A DNA stretch of 64,000 nt, taken from Heterobilharzia americana (lineage: Eukaryota > Platyhelminthes > Trematoda > Strigeidida > Schistosomatidae). Positions 1-11,312 of this stretch are shown piece by piece (the first letter of the stretch is position 1; the number at the start of each line of letters is the position of its first letter). Both the position numbers and the translations under genes were made by a program. The notes below the pieces were generated by a model. It saw nothing but the letters and a program-made list of their open reading frames with translations. It was not told the DNA's origin and did not search any database. Where the stretch lies: contig OX104134.1 of assembly GCA_944470555.2 (NCBI GenBank), positions 56,225,890 through 56,289,889 of the forward strand. The letters are read 5' to 3'.

Positions 1-88
1 AATATTGTGACTGATGGTTAGTTAATGAATATATATATCAGATTATAATAGAAATAAATGAAGATGATTAAGTCATGTTAAAACTTAC

Positions 89-174
89 GCTGGAGCATAA
101 TTACATACAATTACCAGTTTTCCTTTACACTCCTTTATACCACATCCAATATGTTTCATATTCGCCCAAACCAT
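89..174 (-). CDS. Single exon of a CAP-domain (SCP/TAPS, venom-allergen-like) protein
   Basis: Read on the minus strand, a run of T ending in CAG precedes an 86-nt exon that ends at a GTAAGT donor. It encodes 28 codons plus two bases. The peptide contains MVWANMKHIGCG, then about nine residues on LVIVCNYAP. These match the two CAP signatures: the motif usually written HYTQ(M)VWxxT/S..GCG, and the C-terminal VCNYxPxGN motif with its conserved cysteines. CAP proteins are usually secreted; schistosomes carry a large family (VALs) tied to host interaction and tissue invasion. The HYTQ residues would end the upstream exon at a higher coordinate, and the GN residues would begin the next exon off the left edge. 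I could not locate the upstream exons, which may lie beyond the repeats to the right. Exon borders are clear; which family member it is cannot be said. Confidence 0.8.
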
Positions 175-272
175 CTGAAAAAAAAAACAGTGATTATAAT
201 ATATGAATAGTCAAACGAAAGTAGTTTTCATCTCAGAAAAAGATGATTCAGTGAAAAATTACTTTGTTCTAG

Positions 273-502
273 TGTAGTGGGCGTTACTGATAAGAGTGCG
301 TATAAGTAGTATATATGTTGAGAGGATGGTAGAAATCATAAGGAATTACTAGCAGTGTGTAAGGATTCCATCAAGAGAAAGGCAACAGACAAGACAGGCG
401 TATGAAGAGTAAATGAAGAAAGAAACAGAAGAGGGAATGAAGCACATTTTGCAAATGACAGTTTTAGTGCAAGGTGTATCATATTCAACGACGACTATCC
501 CA
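273..502 (+). repeat. Diverged solo LTR relic of the Gulliver-like Gypsy family
   Basis: It starts TGTAGTGGGCGTTACTGAT and ends in CA, and aligns along its length with the 257-bp LTRs at 24355-24611 and 28043-28299, but in plus orientation. It lacks an internal block of about 29 bp present in those LTRs. No matching internal retroelement sequence is adjacent, so it is a solo LTR or a scrap. No clear target-site duplication was seen. Confidence 0.75.
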
Positions 503-1000
503 CTTGCCTCCTTCATACCTGCCTTCTTGCTTCTCTCACCAGTATGTAACTCCTTAAGAAGGGATAACCTTAAAGTCGACATGGATCGATGTCTAGATTT
601 TCACGTGTCACAGCCAGGTTGGAATACAACAAAAGATGATTAGTGATGAGTCACACTTTTCAACTACATCATTCTCAAACTGTACAATCATATAACATGA
701 ATATAAAGTATTCACATAATAACAGAAAAGGGTAACACTAGAGTAGAATATGATTCGATTTTTATTGATTTCTTAGACTTATCATGCACAATAGAACCTT
801 ATTGTTTACTGGATTACACATTTCGGACATCATTTATTGTTCATAGTCATCATATCAGGATGAGTACACCCCTATTTGAGATATCCTTTATACAGTCCTA
901 ATTTACTCGTCACTTTTGTGAGATGAATAGTGAAGCTTTCCATATATCTGGAACAGGTGCTGAGTTATTCCTGTTGCATATATATATAAAATATACAAAC
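503..1000. other. No gene seen
   Basis: AT-rich sequence between the LTR relic and the first Penelope-like fragment. Only short, composition-driven reading frames occur. An upstream exon of the left-edge CAP gene could hide here, but I see no CAP motif. Confidence 0.5.
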
Positions 1001-2475
1001 AAACAGAAGCAGTTATCATGGAATCACTGATATCCCCTATAATGGTTGACATATTCATGGATAGAAGGGAATGGATGGCTATCGGAACATTTACTCCAAC
1101 TTCAAACATATATTTTTGATATGTAGATGACACAGTGTTAAAATAGAAACATATTCATAATTTCTTCACACATTTACACTCAGTAATAAATGCAATCCAA
1201 CTAGCTTATGAATTGGAACATGGTGGAATGAGAATTAGCGATATTGGGTTGCTGAGCATCATAGAAACAAGATGGAAGTTGACAAACTAATATCTACAGA
1301 AAGCCTTCTTGGACTTCAAATCTTCTCATCCTATGCCAGTCAGTTAAAGTTGGCGTAGTAAAGTGTCTAATTAGCAGGACTGAAAAACTCACTAGTAGAA
1401 GAGAAGATCTAAGACAAGAAACTGGATACATTTAAAAAGACGTTTTAATCATCAACAATTACTCTCTCAAATTAATTGATAAGTTCCTTAGGAATTGCAA
1501 GAAAAATATTAGTAACACAATCGTCATTAATGGTAGTAATAATAGTAATGGGAGTACTGTGAAGAGAGAATACTAAACCTCTACAGTATAAGCATAAAAC
1601 AAGGAAGGTGCCTCAGAAATACTACGTAGGATTCCCAATAAGGCTGACTGGGTTTACAGTGTCATTTCAACCTAAAACTCACTTCGAAATAAGCTTTGTG
1701 AGTTACAAGACCCTACTGGATTCAATTGAGTAGAATAACTTCGTTTACCAAATCCCTGGCATCGATTGCGAGGTCAAATATATAGGTGAAAGTAGTGGAT
1801 TAGAGTCAATTAGGCTGTTTGAGCACATTAACTTATCTAGGTGACAATTGGTAGATCGTAGTAAGGTAAGGAATTTAGACAAAAGCTCGACCATAGATAT
1901 TATGCATACAATTACAGAATAGGATGGGATAGGGTGAAAATCCTTAAAACTAACATAACAGGGTTGAAGGGGTGATTGATAACTGAGTCTTTGTTTATCG
2001 AATTAACACTGAAAAATAGTCTTACCAGATCAATCAATAGGACTTTCTTCGCAGCAAGACTTCAGTTGACTTTTACCAGCCGCAACCTATTCTCCGCCTT
2101 CGTTAAAGACAAGCTTCCTCGTTTGGCTACCTCTACGTGCATCTACCAGTTCACTTGCTCTTGTGGAGCAAGGTACATTGGCCGTAGCCAGAGAATGCTT
2201 TCTACACGTATACGAGAATATGTTCCTGCTTGGTTTTATAAAAGTGAAAGAAAGTCTGTTAGAAATCCGATTCTAGAACATTTGATTGACTTCCATCACA
2301 CAACAAATCCAGACGATGACCTGGAAATTATTTATCAAATTCGCCCAAACCTCCCACGTTCTCTCCTTTTTCAACTCCTTAAAACAGCGGAGGCTTTAGC
2401 TATTCATGAACTAAGACCTGATGTGTGTGCACAAAAGAAGTATGTGCAGTCACTATCTTTATCATGGCCATAACA
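1000..2475 (+). mobile_element. Degraded Penelope-like element (RT remnant plus GIY-YIG endonuclease)
   Basis: Plus-strand translation in shifting frames gives the Penelope order. Around 1021-1065 there is a remnant of the RT 'xGSPLSPIxVxIFM' motif (reads SPIMVDIFM). Around 1115-1140 comes a catalytic YVDD followed by TVLK, with a stop just before it. After about 800 bp of broken frame comes an open GIY-YIG region (1976-2473). The family normally encodes one protein with an N-terminal RT and a C-terminal GIY-YIG nuclease. Many stops and frameshifts mean it is dead. It resembles the Penelope-like elements known from schistosomes; the subfamily is not assigned. Confidence 0.75.
1976..2473 (+). 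pseudogene. GIY-YIG endonuclease domain of the Penelope-like element
   Basis: A 165-codon open stretch. Residues 55-77 or so read IYQFTCSCGARYIGRSQR, the GIY-YIG core (the first motif diverged to IYQ, the YIG intact, with the conserved cysteine pair between). Downstream are RxREYVP and EHLIDFHHT, matching the usual R..EH and AEH..xxGH blocks, and then AEALAIHELRPDVCAQKKYV, the characteristic Penelope C-terminus. The enzyme domain nicks target DNA during retrotransposition. This piece has no start of its own; it is the 3' half of the element at 1000-2475, and the frame is open only because it is the best-preserved part. Confidence 0.8.
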
Positions 2476-2479
2476 TTTT

Positions 2480-3149
2480 CCCACCCCATTAGCTCGCCCT
2501 CCCACTTTGTTAATTTAACTTAACCTTTGTATCCTGCCTTTATCACTATTATTGTTATTGTAATCGCCTTCACTTTAATTATTTCACTTAATTGTCTTAA
2601 TCCTTTTAGAAAACACTGATTGCATCCTGTCTAACTTGTCTAATGCTATTACATAATACTTAATTGATTTGCCATTTTCAACAATTTCTTCACCCCCTTC
2701 CGAGTTATATACTCTCTATTTACCATTCCATATATTACATAATCTGTTTGTTATCATTCGCACTTCAATGTCATCATCCGCTCTATTATTATTGTCATCA
2801 CCATATAGTATTTAGTTTTCCTCACGGGATATAATTTTTTCAAATATCATATATATACGATTGTACAGCTTGAAAATAAATTCGTTGAAAAGAGTCTCTT
2901 CGCTGAATATCTGATATTTGAACATAAGTCCAGGTAAATAAAGTGTAAATAGTCAAGAAATAAGTTGGAAGTTTGGTAAGGTATCGTAGAGTAGTTTTCC
3001 TTGAAGACAAAAACATTTACAATAAGTTTCATCAAGAACTGAAAAAATTGTTAATGATAAAAATTTCAAAGCGTTTTGATTCTTGACATTTTTGACATAT
3101 AGGACTAAACTGGCCATTTTCTGTTGCCATGTAGAGTCCCCTTACGGAG
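2480..3149. other. AT-rich flank; probably 3' UTR of the Penelope-like element, no gene
   Basis: Follows the element's stop. Pyrimidine-rich, with repeated ATTATT motifs near 2540-2560 and 2785-2800. No coding or structural signal beyond a few short frames. Confidence 0.4.
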
Positions 3150-3770
3150 GCTTTGATACTGTACATAAACATGTATTACTTATACTCGGTAATAGCTAGC
3201 AGTGAGATTCATGATGAATACTTCATCCAACCGGATAATCTATTACTTCTTGTACCAACCTACCTTGTACATTATGTAATTTAACTGAAAGACTATGAAA
3301 AAACGGAAGACGATTGCTGCGCATAAAAAATGTCGCCTTCGACAAAATTATTCTCCAAGCTGTATGTTCTTGGATATATGGTAAAAAAGATGGACCATTC
3401 CAGAGAGATTTCGGGTCAAAGGTTAATACAAATTACCTCATAAAGGAGAGTTACGTAAAGGAGATGTACTCGTCCATACCATGCACCAGATTATGCAATG
3501 CGCTCACGAACACTCTCCAACTTGGTTGGTAAGAGAACGGAAATACATCCTCTGCTCTGTAACAAACCAGCTAGTGAACTGAAGATATTTGACTCTTTTT
3601 GTTAAACCCTTCCAATTTCTGTACGAAATCCTACCATGCCATTCAAAAGGAGTTAGGCTAAGACTTCTGAGCATAGCTGAAGCATTAACGATTCAAAAGT
3701 TCAAACCATCATAACGCGTTCATAAAAAGTATGTTTACCTTTTTCTTTGCCATGTCCATCTTAGATTATC
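3150..3770 (+). mobile_element. Second, more decayed Penelope-like 3' fragment
   Basis: Ends in AEALTIQKFKPS then a frame break and KKYV..FLCHV, aligning with AEALAIHELRPD..KKYVQSL in the copy at 1976-2473. Upstream near 3490-3540, a stretch read as HEHSPTWLVRE resembles the REYVPAWFYKSE region of the same copy. Part of the pre-GIY segment near 3375-3450 also resembles 54655-54735. Frames change several times, so it is a dead fragment. Confidence 0.6.
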
Positions 3771-3779
3771 CATCACTCT

Positions 3780-4728
3780 AGAAAACCCAAATATGATTTT
3801 GTGTGTGATTTTGTGATCATCTTGTTTATTTCTCCAACACGTACCTTTCCTTTTTAATACAATTTAAACTGACCTTTGACCAGAAATCGCTCTGAAACTT
3901 TCTCTCCTTCTTACCATATATTCACAGTTAAGAGAATGATTGCATGGAAAAGAACATTTTTTCGTTGCTCTAATCGTGGAAAACGTTTAAATGGAAGCTT
4001 TAAGGTTTTAACCTTCACTGTGATAATGGTAGCATCTAGACACTATTTTTGTTTCCTTTGGGTGTGAGCAGTTGCACTAGCTTTGGAGACTTCAGTGTCA
4101 TGTGACCAATCACCGAAGTGGAAAGACTTAAAGTGTCTATTCTTTAAGTTGGTTCTATGAATTGAATATGCATCTTCGTAACATCAAAAAGATATTTATA
4201 TTTTAATCATCAAAATATCGTTCATATGATCTATTCAGTCATCAGCTGATAATGAAATGCTTTCAGGGCTTGTTTTACCCAGTACGTATTTGCACACGGT
4301 AGACTACCATTCACTCTTCTGCTGTGCTGGTTTTCATATTTACAATTTTAGTTTCTAGTTTAACCCTATAATGCCAGATAAGTTCCCTATACAGCCAAAC
4401 ATTATCCCATTTTAACCGCGAAATACGTTGATCTCCTAATGAGTCGTACCGAAATACGAAATCATACTCCTACAATTTTCTCCGCAAAGAAACAAGTAGC
4501 TCCTAATCAAATATGTTGAGCTTATTTGTAAGTTAAAATACCTATCCTACTTTGCTTATGGTAGATACGTACTGTTCCCGTACTATTTCATGTTTCAAAC
4601 GCTAAATGGTGATACATCATCACTGGTTCTATATCCATGTGTATTAGGATTTATAGTACATTGTTCATTTGTTGTTACACTGCAATGCATCTCTCCAAAT
4701 TCCATCCTTCTCATTTCTCATCTTTAAA
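3780..4728. other. No recognisable feature
   Basis: Low-GC DNA. A 63-codon frame at 3876-4067 has no recognisable motif or splice context and is not called. Confidence 0.4.
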
Positions 4729-4753
4729 CTGGTGTATGATAATGATACACCAG
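4729..4753. repeat. Perfect 9-bp inverted repeat (hairpin)
   Basis: CTGGTGTAT and ATACACCAG are exact reverse complements separated by the 7-nt loop GATAATG, about 30 bp before a (TA)n/(GA)n tract. Confidence 0.6.
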
Positions 4754-4782
4754 TGATACTATGATAACAAAGACATTGTGAT

Positions 4783-4852
4783 GATATATATATATATATA
4801 TATATAGCGATAGAGAGAGAGAGAGAGAAAGAGAAAGAAAGAAAGAAAGAGA
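4783..4852. repeat. (TA)n followed by GA-rich simple repeat
   Basis: Runs of TA to about 4806, then GATAGAGAGAGA and GAAA units to 4852. Confidence 0.95.
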
Positions 4853-5539
4853 ATCTTTATGCCTGGTTTACAGGACAGGTAATAAATAGTGGAATATATG
4901 GTAATGTTTCCCTATAAACAGTCGAAGAATAAACAGTTATTACAATGATAAATGGCACAATGTAAAATTAATTAGGAGAACATTATGATCCATAGATTTC
5001 GTTTTGGCCAATGAACCTGACAATAGTTCGAGTGATTCTTCCAGAATCAAATAGTTCTTGCATTGTTTTTTCGTTGATTCAGATGCACTAATACTCTCAT
5101 GAAGTCATACCAAGACCGAGGACCTCACTTCCTGTTCTAATTACTCTTTCGAAGTTACAGGTTCTAATCCATCAACACCATGTTCGAGTTTCGCGAACTT
5201 CCCTACGACAAATACTTTGTCTGCTTTATTTATTACCTTAAATTGGTTCCCTTAAAGTAATTCAAAATAAATAAAAATAAAACAAATAAATGTATGCACT
5301 CAGAAAGTTCACTTCGGATGAAAATTTTACATTTCTGTTTTCTGGGAGATGTAGGTCTATTGTTACTTATGTGACATGAACTACTACAAACAGCCGGTTG
5401 TATCTAAGGCAACTTCAGTTGTCTACTAAAAGTATTCTACTGGTAAACGCAACACGTTTCGATAAATTCAACTTGCTACATAGCGACCAGTATCTCGTTT
5501 AATTAGCGCCTGTATTCTTAAAAATACAAGGAGTGACTT
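4853..5539. other. No gene seen; possible 3' part of the neighbouring minus-strand Gypsy relic
   Basis: AT-rich. It lies just downstream (minus sense) of an integrase fragment, so part may be C-terminal pol or LTR sequence, but I cannot identify LTR ends. Confidence 0.3.
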
Positions 5540-5544
5540 ATGCG

Positions 5545-5975
5545 TCTAATTAGCGTCACCTCTGGCGGACATGATGAAGACTCTTAATTTCACCATACTG
5601 TTTGAATGAGGTTCATACGCCGTGGTACATATTATTTTGATATTTATGATTTCAGCCAAGTGTTGAAATAACCAGCTTTCCAATAGTGAACGTCTGTCCA
5701 CCGCGACAGTAAACAGCAATCTGAGGTTGGGAACCACGTTTTAAATGGCCTCCTAGCCACAATTTCAGAAGACAAGTCTTGCAGGAGAATCTCAATGAAC
5801 CATCGTTTGAAATCATGTATGCACGTCTAGATTTATGCTAATCCTCGTGAAGGAGACAGTCGCTCGTCGAAGCCAAAATGTGTGTGATTAAATTCGGCAT
5901 CAGGTACTGGAAAGTTATTTGGTGGAGCAAGCGTATGTCTCTGAAACTTTCATCTTTGGTGATCCATGCAGCTTT
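5545..5975 (-). pseudogene. Gypsy integrase catalytic-core fragment
   Basis: Minus translation gives LSPSRGLA, TCIHDFKRW and LLQDLSSEIVARR upstream, then VDRRSLLESWLFQHLAEI and TTAYEPHSNSMVKL. These match 'GPLPPSRG', 'TCIDRFTRW', 'TDRGxQFES' and 'TTAYHPQSNGMVER' of retroviral-type integrases. Of the D,D-35-E triad, the second D is still seen (VDR) but the E of MVER is now L after K. Frame changes separate the halves. Nonfunctional. Confidence 0.7.
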
Positions 5976-6551
5976 TCAACCACCGTTTTATACGGTGGTG
6001 TGTATACATTGAGGAGAAAATGAGAGCATTATACCAGCACAGTTATCACATGCCAAATACAAATTGTTCACAGAAACTGAAGTGAGTTGGAGAGATGTTG
6101 ACTTTGAACACAATAGTTCATCAAAATTTTATTCGTTTGTTGCTAAAAGTTTGTTACTTCGAAAGACATGTGAATGGACACAGAATATTCTTTTCAATAA
6201 GTCTTATTCAGGGTCCACCATAATGTCCCATTACTATTTAAGCTTCCCTTTAATGGCAGTGAGACTTCCAATAGCAGTTCTTTTGTAATACTACGTAGTC
6301 TCAGAATTCTCTTCATATAGGTCTTGTTTGAAAACTGTTATCAGAATCAATGATGACTGAAATTCATTTAAAAATGATTAATTTGTAAATGATTGCTCTT
6401 TAGGGTGAACATGATTCATTTCCACTTAGAAGACTTTCTTATGAGTAAAGCTAACCATAAGTAAAAGGGGAAATGAAATGTTTTGAGGTGTGAATGTAAA
6501 ATTAGATAAACAGAGGTATCAAGCTGGTATCCCCCCACGAATTGTCATCCA

Positions 6552-6660
6552 TTAGAGAACCACCGAAAACCTAAGAGCACTGGACAGCTGTTTTGAACGA
6601 GTATGGGACTCCTCAGCAGTGAGTACCCATGACCCCGTCAAAGATAGTCTGATTAAAATT
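6552..6660 (-). repeat. SINE fragment, same family as 39058-39235
   Basis: Shares the segment AGTATGGGACTCCTCAGCAG and flanking GAGCACT / ACCCATGACCCC with the better-preserved copy near 39090-39160. Only the tail part is present; the tRNA-like head has decayed or is missing. Confidence 0.6.
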
Positions 6661-7229
6661 ACAAAATAACAATAATGAAAATAGTGAATCACAAAAACAA
6701 TAAATAGGTCTTTGAGTAAATAGAATGCCATAAATGTAGACAGATAATTCGAGGAAAGCCAGTTCAGAAAAAGCTTCTTATGCCACTTAAAAAATAACAT
6801 GCTAAGAGAATGTGGTAAAATTTACTCAGAATGTAGGTATGAGGGAATATCTACAATGTGAGAGTTGAAAACTGGGCTATATAGGGTAGCACATTTAGGA
6901 ATTTGTTGGTCACAAATTATGCCATGGTGCTCGTAACGGTAACACGTTTTCTGAACACATAACCTGTTTAATCCTGATTGTTGCCCTTAGTGCAGTTTCG
7001 AGATTCGGAGCCTCGTTCCTATTAACAAAATGATAAGAACCCAGTTAATGCTGGAAAAGTGACTTATTCACATTCACCATTAGTTTGTTTGTTTGCTTGA
7101 AATAAGTGTGTTAACATGAAGCTGTTATTGGTCTTTATCATACCTTTACTCAACCACACCTGGAAGTGTTCGCCAGCTAGGAAGATTGAATTCCTAGAGC
7201 AGCTGCCAAGGTAACTGGCTCCATAAGAG
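6661..7229. other. No recognisable feature
   Basis: Between the SINE fragment and the RNase H relic. The integrase N-terminal zinc-finger region would be expected here, but I cannot identify its H..H..C..C pattern. Confidence 0.3.
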
Positions 7230-7660
7230 CAGTTAAACTGATAAACGTAAAAGTACTAAACAAGTTAATGCGTGATAAGGCATCAGTTACGTTGTTCTCA
7301 CCTTTGAACAAGTCATATGTCTACTATCAGTTGTAAAATGAATCCTAGGTCTTCAGTTCCTCTTGGCTAATTACTGTCGTGCTTTGCATGAATTGCTTGT
7401 GACCCATAAATGGTGTAAATGTTTTCTCATCAGCCACACATGTGAAATGCTTCACTGCTAATTATCCATCAAGCAATTTTCTTGCATATGCGCTATATGT
7501 GTATCGTAAGGGACTCATCTGTTTCAAGAAGAATGACAACGGTTGCAATCTTTCCGCCAAAAAGGGTTCTAGAACCTCATCGATAGCTACTTCTTATGTA
7601 CCGTTCATAATAGATAGGGGCGCGTTGTCATTTTGACAGACCAACAGTGTCTCAGAGCTA
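7230..7660 (-). pseudogene. Gypsy RNase H fragment
   Basis: Minus translation includes QPLSFFLKQMSPL.YTYSAYARKLL and LAVKHF, matching 'QPLSFFSKKLTPxExRYSxFxRELLAIxLAIKHF' of Gypsy RNase H, and then FKGENNVTDALSRINL, matching the 'GxxNxVADALSR' tail. Frames differ between blocks and stops intervene. Confidence 0.7.
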
Positions 7661-7878
7661 AAAGTTCCATTCCACTTTGTAATTTGAGTAATATCGGCTT
7701 ATGTCTTGCGCAGAAAAACCTTTTGGGTAGATCTGTCAACGGTTAAGAAATGTATGTGGAATTTTTCGTAAACTGACGATCGGAATTCTAAGACCAACAA
7801 ATCCCCCGAGATTTCTAAATGAGTCTGGTAGAGAATAGGTTTTGACTACCGTTATTCTGTTGAAATGGGCAGTACGTT

Positions 7879-8300
7879 TTACGAATTCACAGTGTAACCG
7901 AGGAAATCAACGTATTCTTCGCCAGATCCACTTTTAACAGGGCTGATAGTGACTCCATATCCCCTTACTCGCTTCAAGAAAGATTTTGATATGTTGTATG
8001 GTGTCAGACTGTCATACATGTTAGCTGCTAATACGTAAAAAGTGTATGCATAAACAAAAGACAAACCATGCGTGGCTTTCAAATTTCTCTGCAACATTTT
8101 TAAAACCGAATGGTAGGTGTTGGGATCCGAAAAACAGAAAGATATTTGGGACCACCGCTTTATTAACGTCACTTGCCTCAGCTGGAATGTGATAGATTAA
8201 GTTTTTGTGAATTAGTAGGGTTCGACGAAACTGCACTAAATTCTGCTGCAGCTACCACCGAAATGTGGACCTCATTACTTCTGCCAACACCATAAACCAG
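7879..8300 (-). pseudogene. Gypsy reverse transcriptase fragment with lost catalytic motif
   Basis: In minus translation, upstream part YHIPAEASDVNKAV and LPFGFKNVAEKFE matches 'YHQIPVxxxDxxKTA' and 'PFGLxNAxxTFQR'. Downstream part FVYAYTFYVLAA sits where the family has FVYxYIDDxLVA, so the catalytic YxDD is gone. YGVTISPVK and FLGYTVNS follow. The two parts are in different frames. Confidence 0.75.
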
Positions 8301-8330
8301 ATGACTCCCAGGCTTATATCTGCTGCCCAT

Positions 8331-9149
8331 CATTTGCCGTAAGCATAAAAAGCATACATGTTCATGCATACACACAAACTAATATATTCTCTAGCATTTT
8401 TGAAGATATTTTCTAGTAGTTCTAAGCTAAGAGTATTCAAATAAGACATCTGTTTAGAGAAAGTTCTCGATAAGCATCAACTATGCAATCTGTGCCGACT
8501 GCACGAATACTATTTGAATAACCTTTTAAGTCAAAAATGACATTTCTTTCTGTCATTTTACTAAAATTGTACATTTTCTTTACTACTAAATTTCTTACCA
8601 ATGAAATTTGTGTTTTCTTTTCCACCACAATGCAGAATCCTTCTTAATATATAGTGTTCCATTCTTTTACGCTTCTGTAAAGCACATATACCAATCGGTT
8701 GTCTTGGAAAGCTGCGGAAAAAGCTAGTCCTCATTCCAAACCGATGCTAGTTTCTAGTCAACGGATTTCTCCAGGAGTAATTGCAGCCTTTTACACATTT
8801 GCTTGGTTTTCAGCAAAATTTGTGATATTCGCGATTATATCCATCTCCAAGTAACATACGAGTTCCGTAGCTGTTTTTCGTTGATAATGAAATACGAAGC
8901 CCTTTTATTCATAAACCGTTACCACTTTGATTTCACCCGTAACTAACTTTGATAATTTTCGTTTCGTAAATCTCTCTTTTCTGCCAGAAATCTTCCGATG
9001 AACCTAATAAACGAACTTAGCCACTGACATTATTTACTATTACTTGACAATTTTTATCATGTCATTTTTGCTTAGTACCGCTAGAATTATTCCTTCCATA
9101 GGCAATACTTTCTTTAAGCCATTTGGTGATGTCACGATGGGAGACCTAC
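8331..9149. other. No confident feature between pol and gag relics
   Basis: Short frames only (for example 8437-8628 minus). Could hold decayed protease or RT N-terminal sequence of the neighbouring Gypsy relics, but no DTG or zinc-knuckle motif is visible. Confidence 0.3.
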
Positions 9150-9531
9150 AGAAGCATCCGTTTCTTCTAATTTGACTCCAGGTTCCTCGTTATGGTTCAT
9201 ATCATCCGTGCATTGGTTTCACATTGATACAAGATCTTTCTGTAGTATACGTATTTGTTTTAGTGCTTCTGAACATGCACAAGTTGTAGAGATGCTGCCC
9301 ATTCAGGTTGCTTCAGAAGCTGCAGATTTCGTATGCCACTTTTTGGAAGATGTACATTACGAGAAATTAAAAGCCAAAGTTATCGACTATGCATCGCTTT
9401 CACATGCAGAGTCCCTTCAACCTCTTAACAAAGCATCAAAGGATCATTCTGATCGACATAAAAATTCCCTTGTGAAAGATACTTTTCTTTTTGTCGATGC
9501 AACCAGTAATTGTAAGCATCAGGATACATGA
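9150..9531 (+). pseudogene. Gag fragment of a CsRn1-like Gypsy element, opposite orientation to the pol relic
   Basis: An open plus-strand stretch reads LWFISSVHWFHI, then VASEAADFVCHFLEDVHYEKL and LSHAESLQPL. This follows the CsRn1-clade Gag pattern 'LWFxQxExWFxxxxI..H.VVxxLPxEVAxxVxDxLxxPP..YxxLKxxIIxRxxxSExERLQxLL'. No zinc knuckle was found. Since the pol relic at 5.5-8.3 kb runs on the minus strand, this comes from a second element or from a rearranged one. Confidence 0.5.
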
Positions 9532-11312
9532 AAGTCTCAGTTGACAACTGCGCACCATACTTTTCAGAAGCAAATTCTTATAGAGCCGAAAGATCTGTAG
9601 ACGCTTATCAAACCCTACTTAAGTCCTGATCGGAACGTTTCTCAGTCCACGTTAAATATTTTTAATCTATCATAGTATTCAAATAAATGCAAAGGATAAT
9701 TTGCGTACAACAAAAAAGGCTCATGAGGAAAATGAACACCAGTCTTCACAGTTTCTTACGCACACTATTCAGCTTATACTTTCGATACTAAAACGATATA
9801 GCGCTATTGCAGATGTAGAAGAGAGAACAGTGCCTTAGTGACTAGTCAAACAAGTGCTTATGCGAGTGACAGAGACAACTACTGAAACAATTCCTGTATT
9901 TTCTATAGAACTGCATTGCAGTTTAAGCGCTGCAGGACGGTTTTCAACTGGTTATTCTTTTTCGTACCCTCATTACCTTATGTGCACACGCTTCAACTTC
10001 AACCTCGAAAAGAGAAAGAAATTTCGCATTTTCATACAGATGTATTGTTTTTTCTGACCCACCTTATAGTACATACACATGTTTTCAAAACTGAAAAAAA
10101 GAAAGATTAGGAAGTGGTTGATTTGCGAGTAGAAAACAGTTTCTGCCAAAAATTTTTGCTTTTAAGAAGTGCATACGGTTCATGATTTTTAAAACCTCAC
10201 CTATACGGAGTGATATTGGTGACGTTACATCATCACATTTGAGGCCATATCAGGATTACTTCGATGAATTTATGGTTGCAATAAAGGAACACTAGACTTC
10301 TGTGCTACAAGCGCCGAATCGATATACTTTTCATGGAAAGAAGTTACTTGTTGTACTAATACAGGAATACGAATTTCCGGGTGGGTCTACATGTATTTTT
10401 TTAACATACCCATTGTGTACTAGTAGGAGTAGTTCTTTCGAAATCCCTTCCACGTAAAGCAGGATGGAAAACAGATTACACATTGTGATTGGTGGATATC
10501 AGAGTCATTTGTACAAGATAGTGAATCCAATTCCATATGGCTGGATAAAACGTTGCTATTCAGTGATTATTTTTCGTAAACCGGTGTGCCAAATGTAAGG
10601 TGGTGGATGTTTACTCCGAACCTTATATTCACCAATGTTTCTGTGATTTACCTAGTGACCAAATGACTACATATTGAGATCCATAGTCACTTCGAACAGC
10701 AGACTACTAGCTCACGCACATCTTGACAGGGTGAAGGTAACAGAAGCTGGATAGGCCCTGATTTTCATATTATTCATTTTTATCTGCATGTTGCCGGGTG
10801 AAAAATGCTTCGAGTGATGTACCTCGACTTTAAAGGATTTCAAGGGTCATCTGGTGTTCAGATACTGATTTATTCCCAGCATAATGAATTGAACCTCACG
10901 AGTTCCATGTCCCAATAATATTTCACTCAATCTTCTGAAAAGAAACTTTCTGCATTCCATGAAAACCATTCCACCTTGAAGTTCATTGACAATCGTAATT
11001 TTTGATCCAGAAGAAAATCTTGGTCTACTTATTGTGTTAACAACCTGGATGTAAGGGGTAGATTATTGTTTCCTAAATGAAACTAAGTGGAAATAGATGG
11101 AGCGACTGATGCATTCGAAACTTTTCTGGTCCTTGTTTTAGAAAAAGGATTTGCACTCTTGCAATAAGTTTGTTCTATAGCTTGCCTTCCGAATTCGGTA
11201 TTGAAAGTGAAGAGAATTCTTCTTTTCGTGCTTTCCCATAAGTGCCCTGGTCCAGGCTGTCCTAATGAATACACATCGACATCATCAGAAAATAAGGCTA
11301 AGGGTAGGCAGT
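9532..11312. other. No recognisable gene
   Basis: Short frames with no known motif. The region may contain further decayed retroelement sequence in plus orientation after the gag scrap, but I cannot support it. Confidence 0.35.

Larger units (their letters stand above)
5540..8330 (-). mobile_element. Decayed Gypsy-type LTR retrotransposon pol, CsRn1/Boudicca-like
   Basis: Minus-strand fragments occur in the canonical Gypsy order RT (about 8300-7880), RNase H (about 7660-7230), integrase core (about 5975-5545). The integrase-RNase H gap of about 1.2 kb exceeds the expected zinc-finger linker; it includes a SINE fragment near 6555-6650, so the relic has at least one insertion. The wording of the RT ('PFGFKNxAxxF', 'YGVTI.PVK', 'FLGYTVNS') and of the integrase ('PPSRG.A.I.TCI') is that of the CsRn1/Boudicca clade, not of the Gulliver-like element at 24-28 kb. 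No LTRs were found. Frames are broken throughout. Confidence 0.7.
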
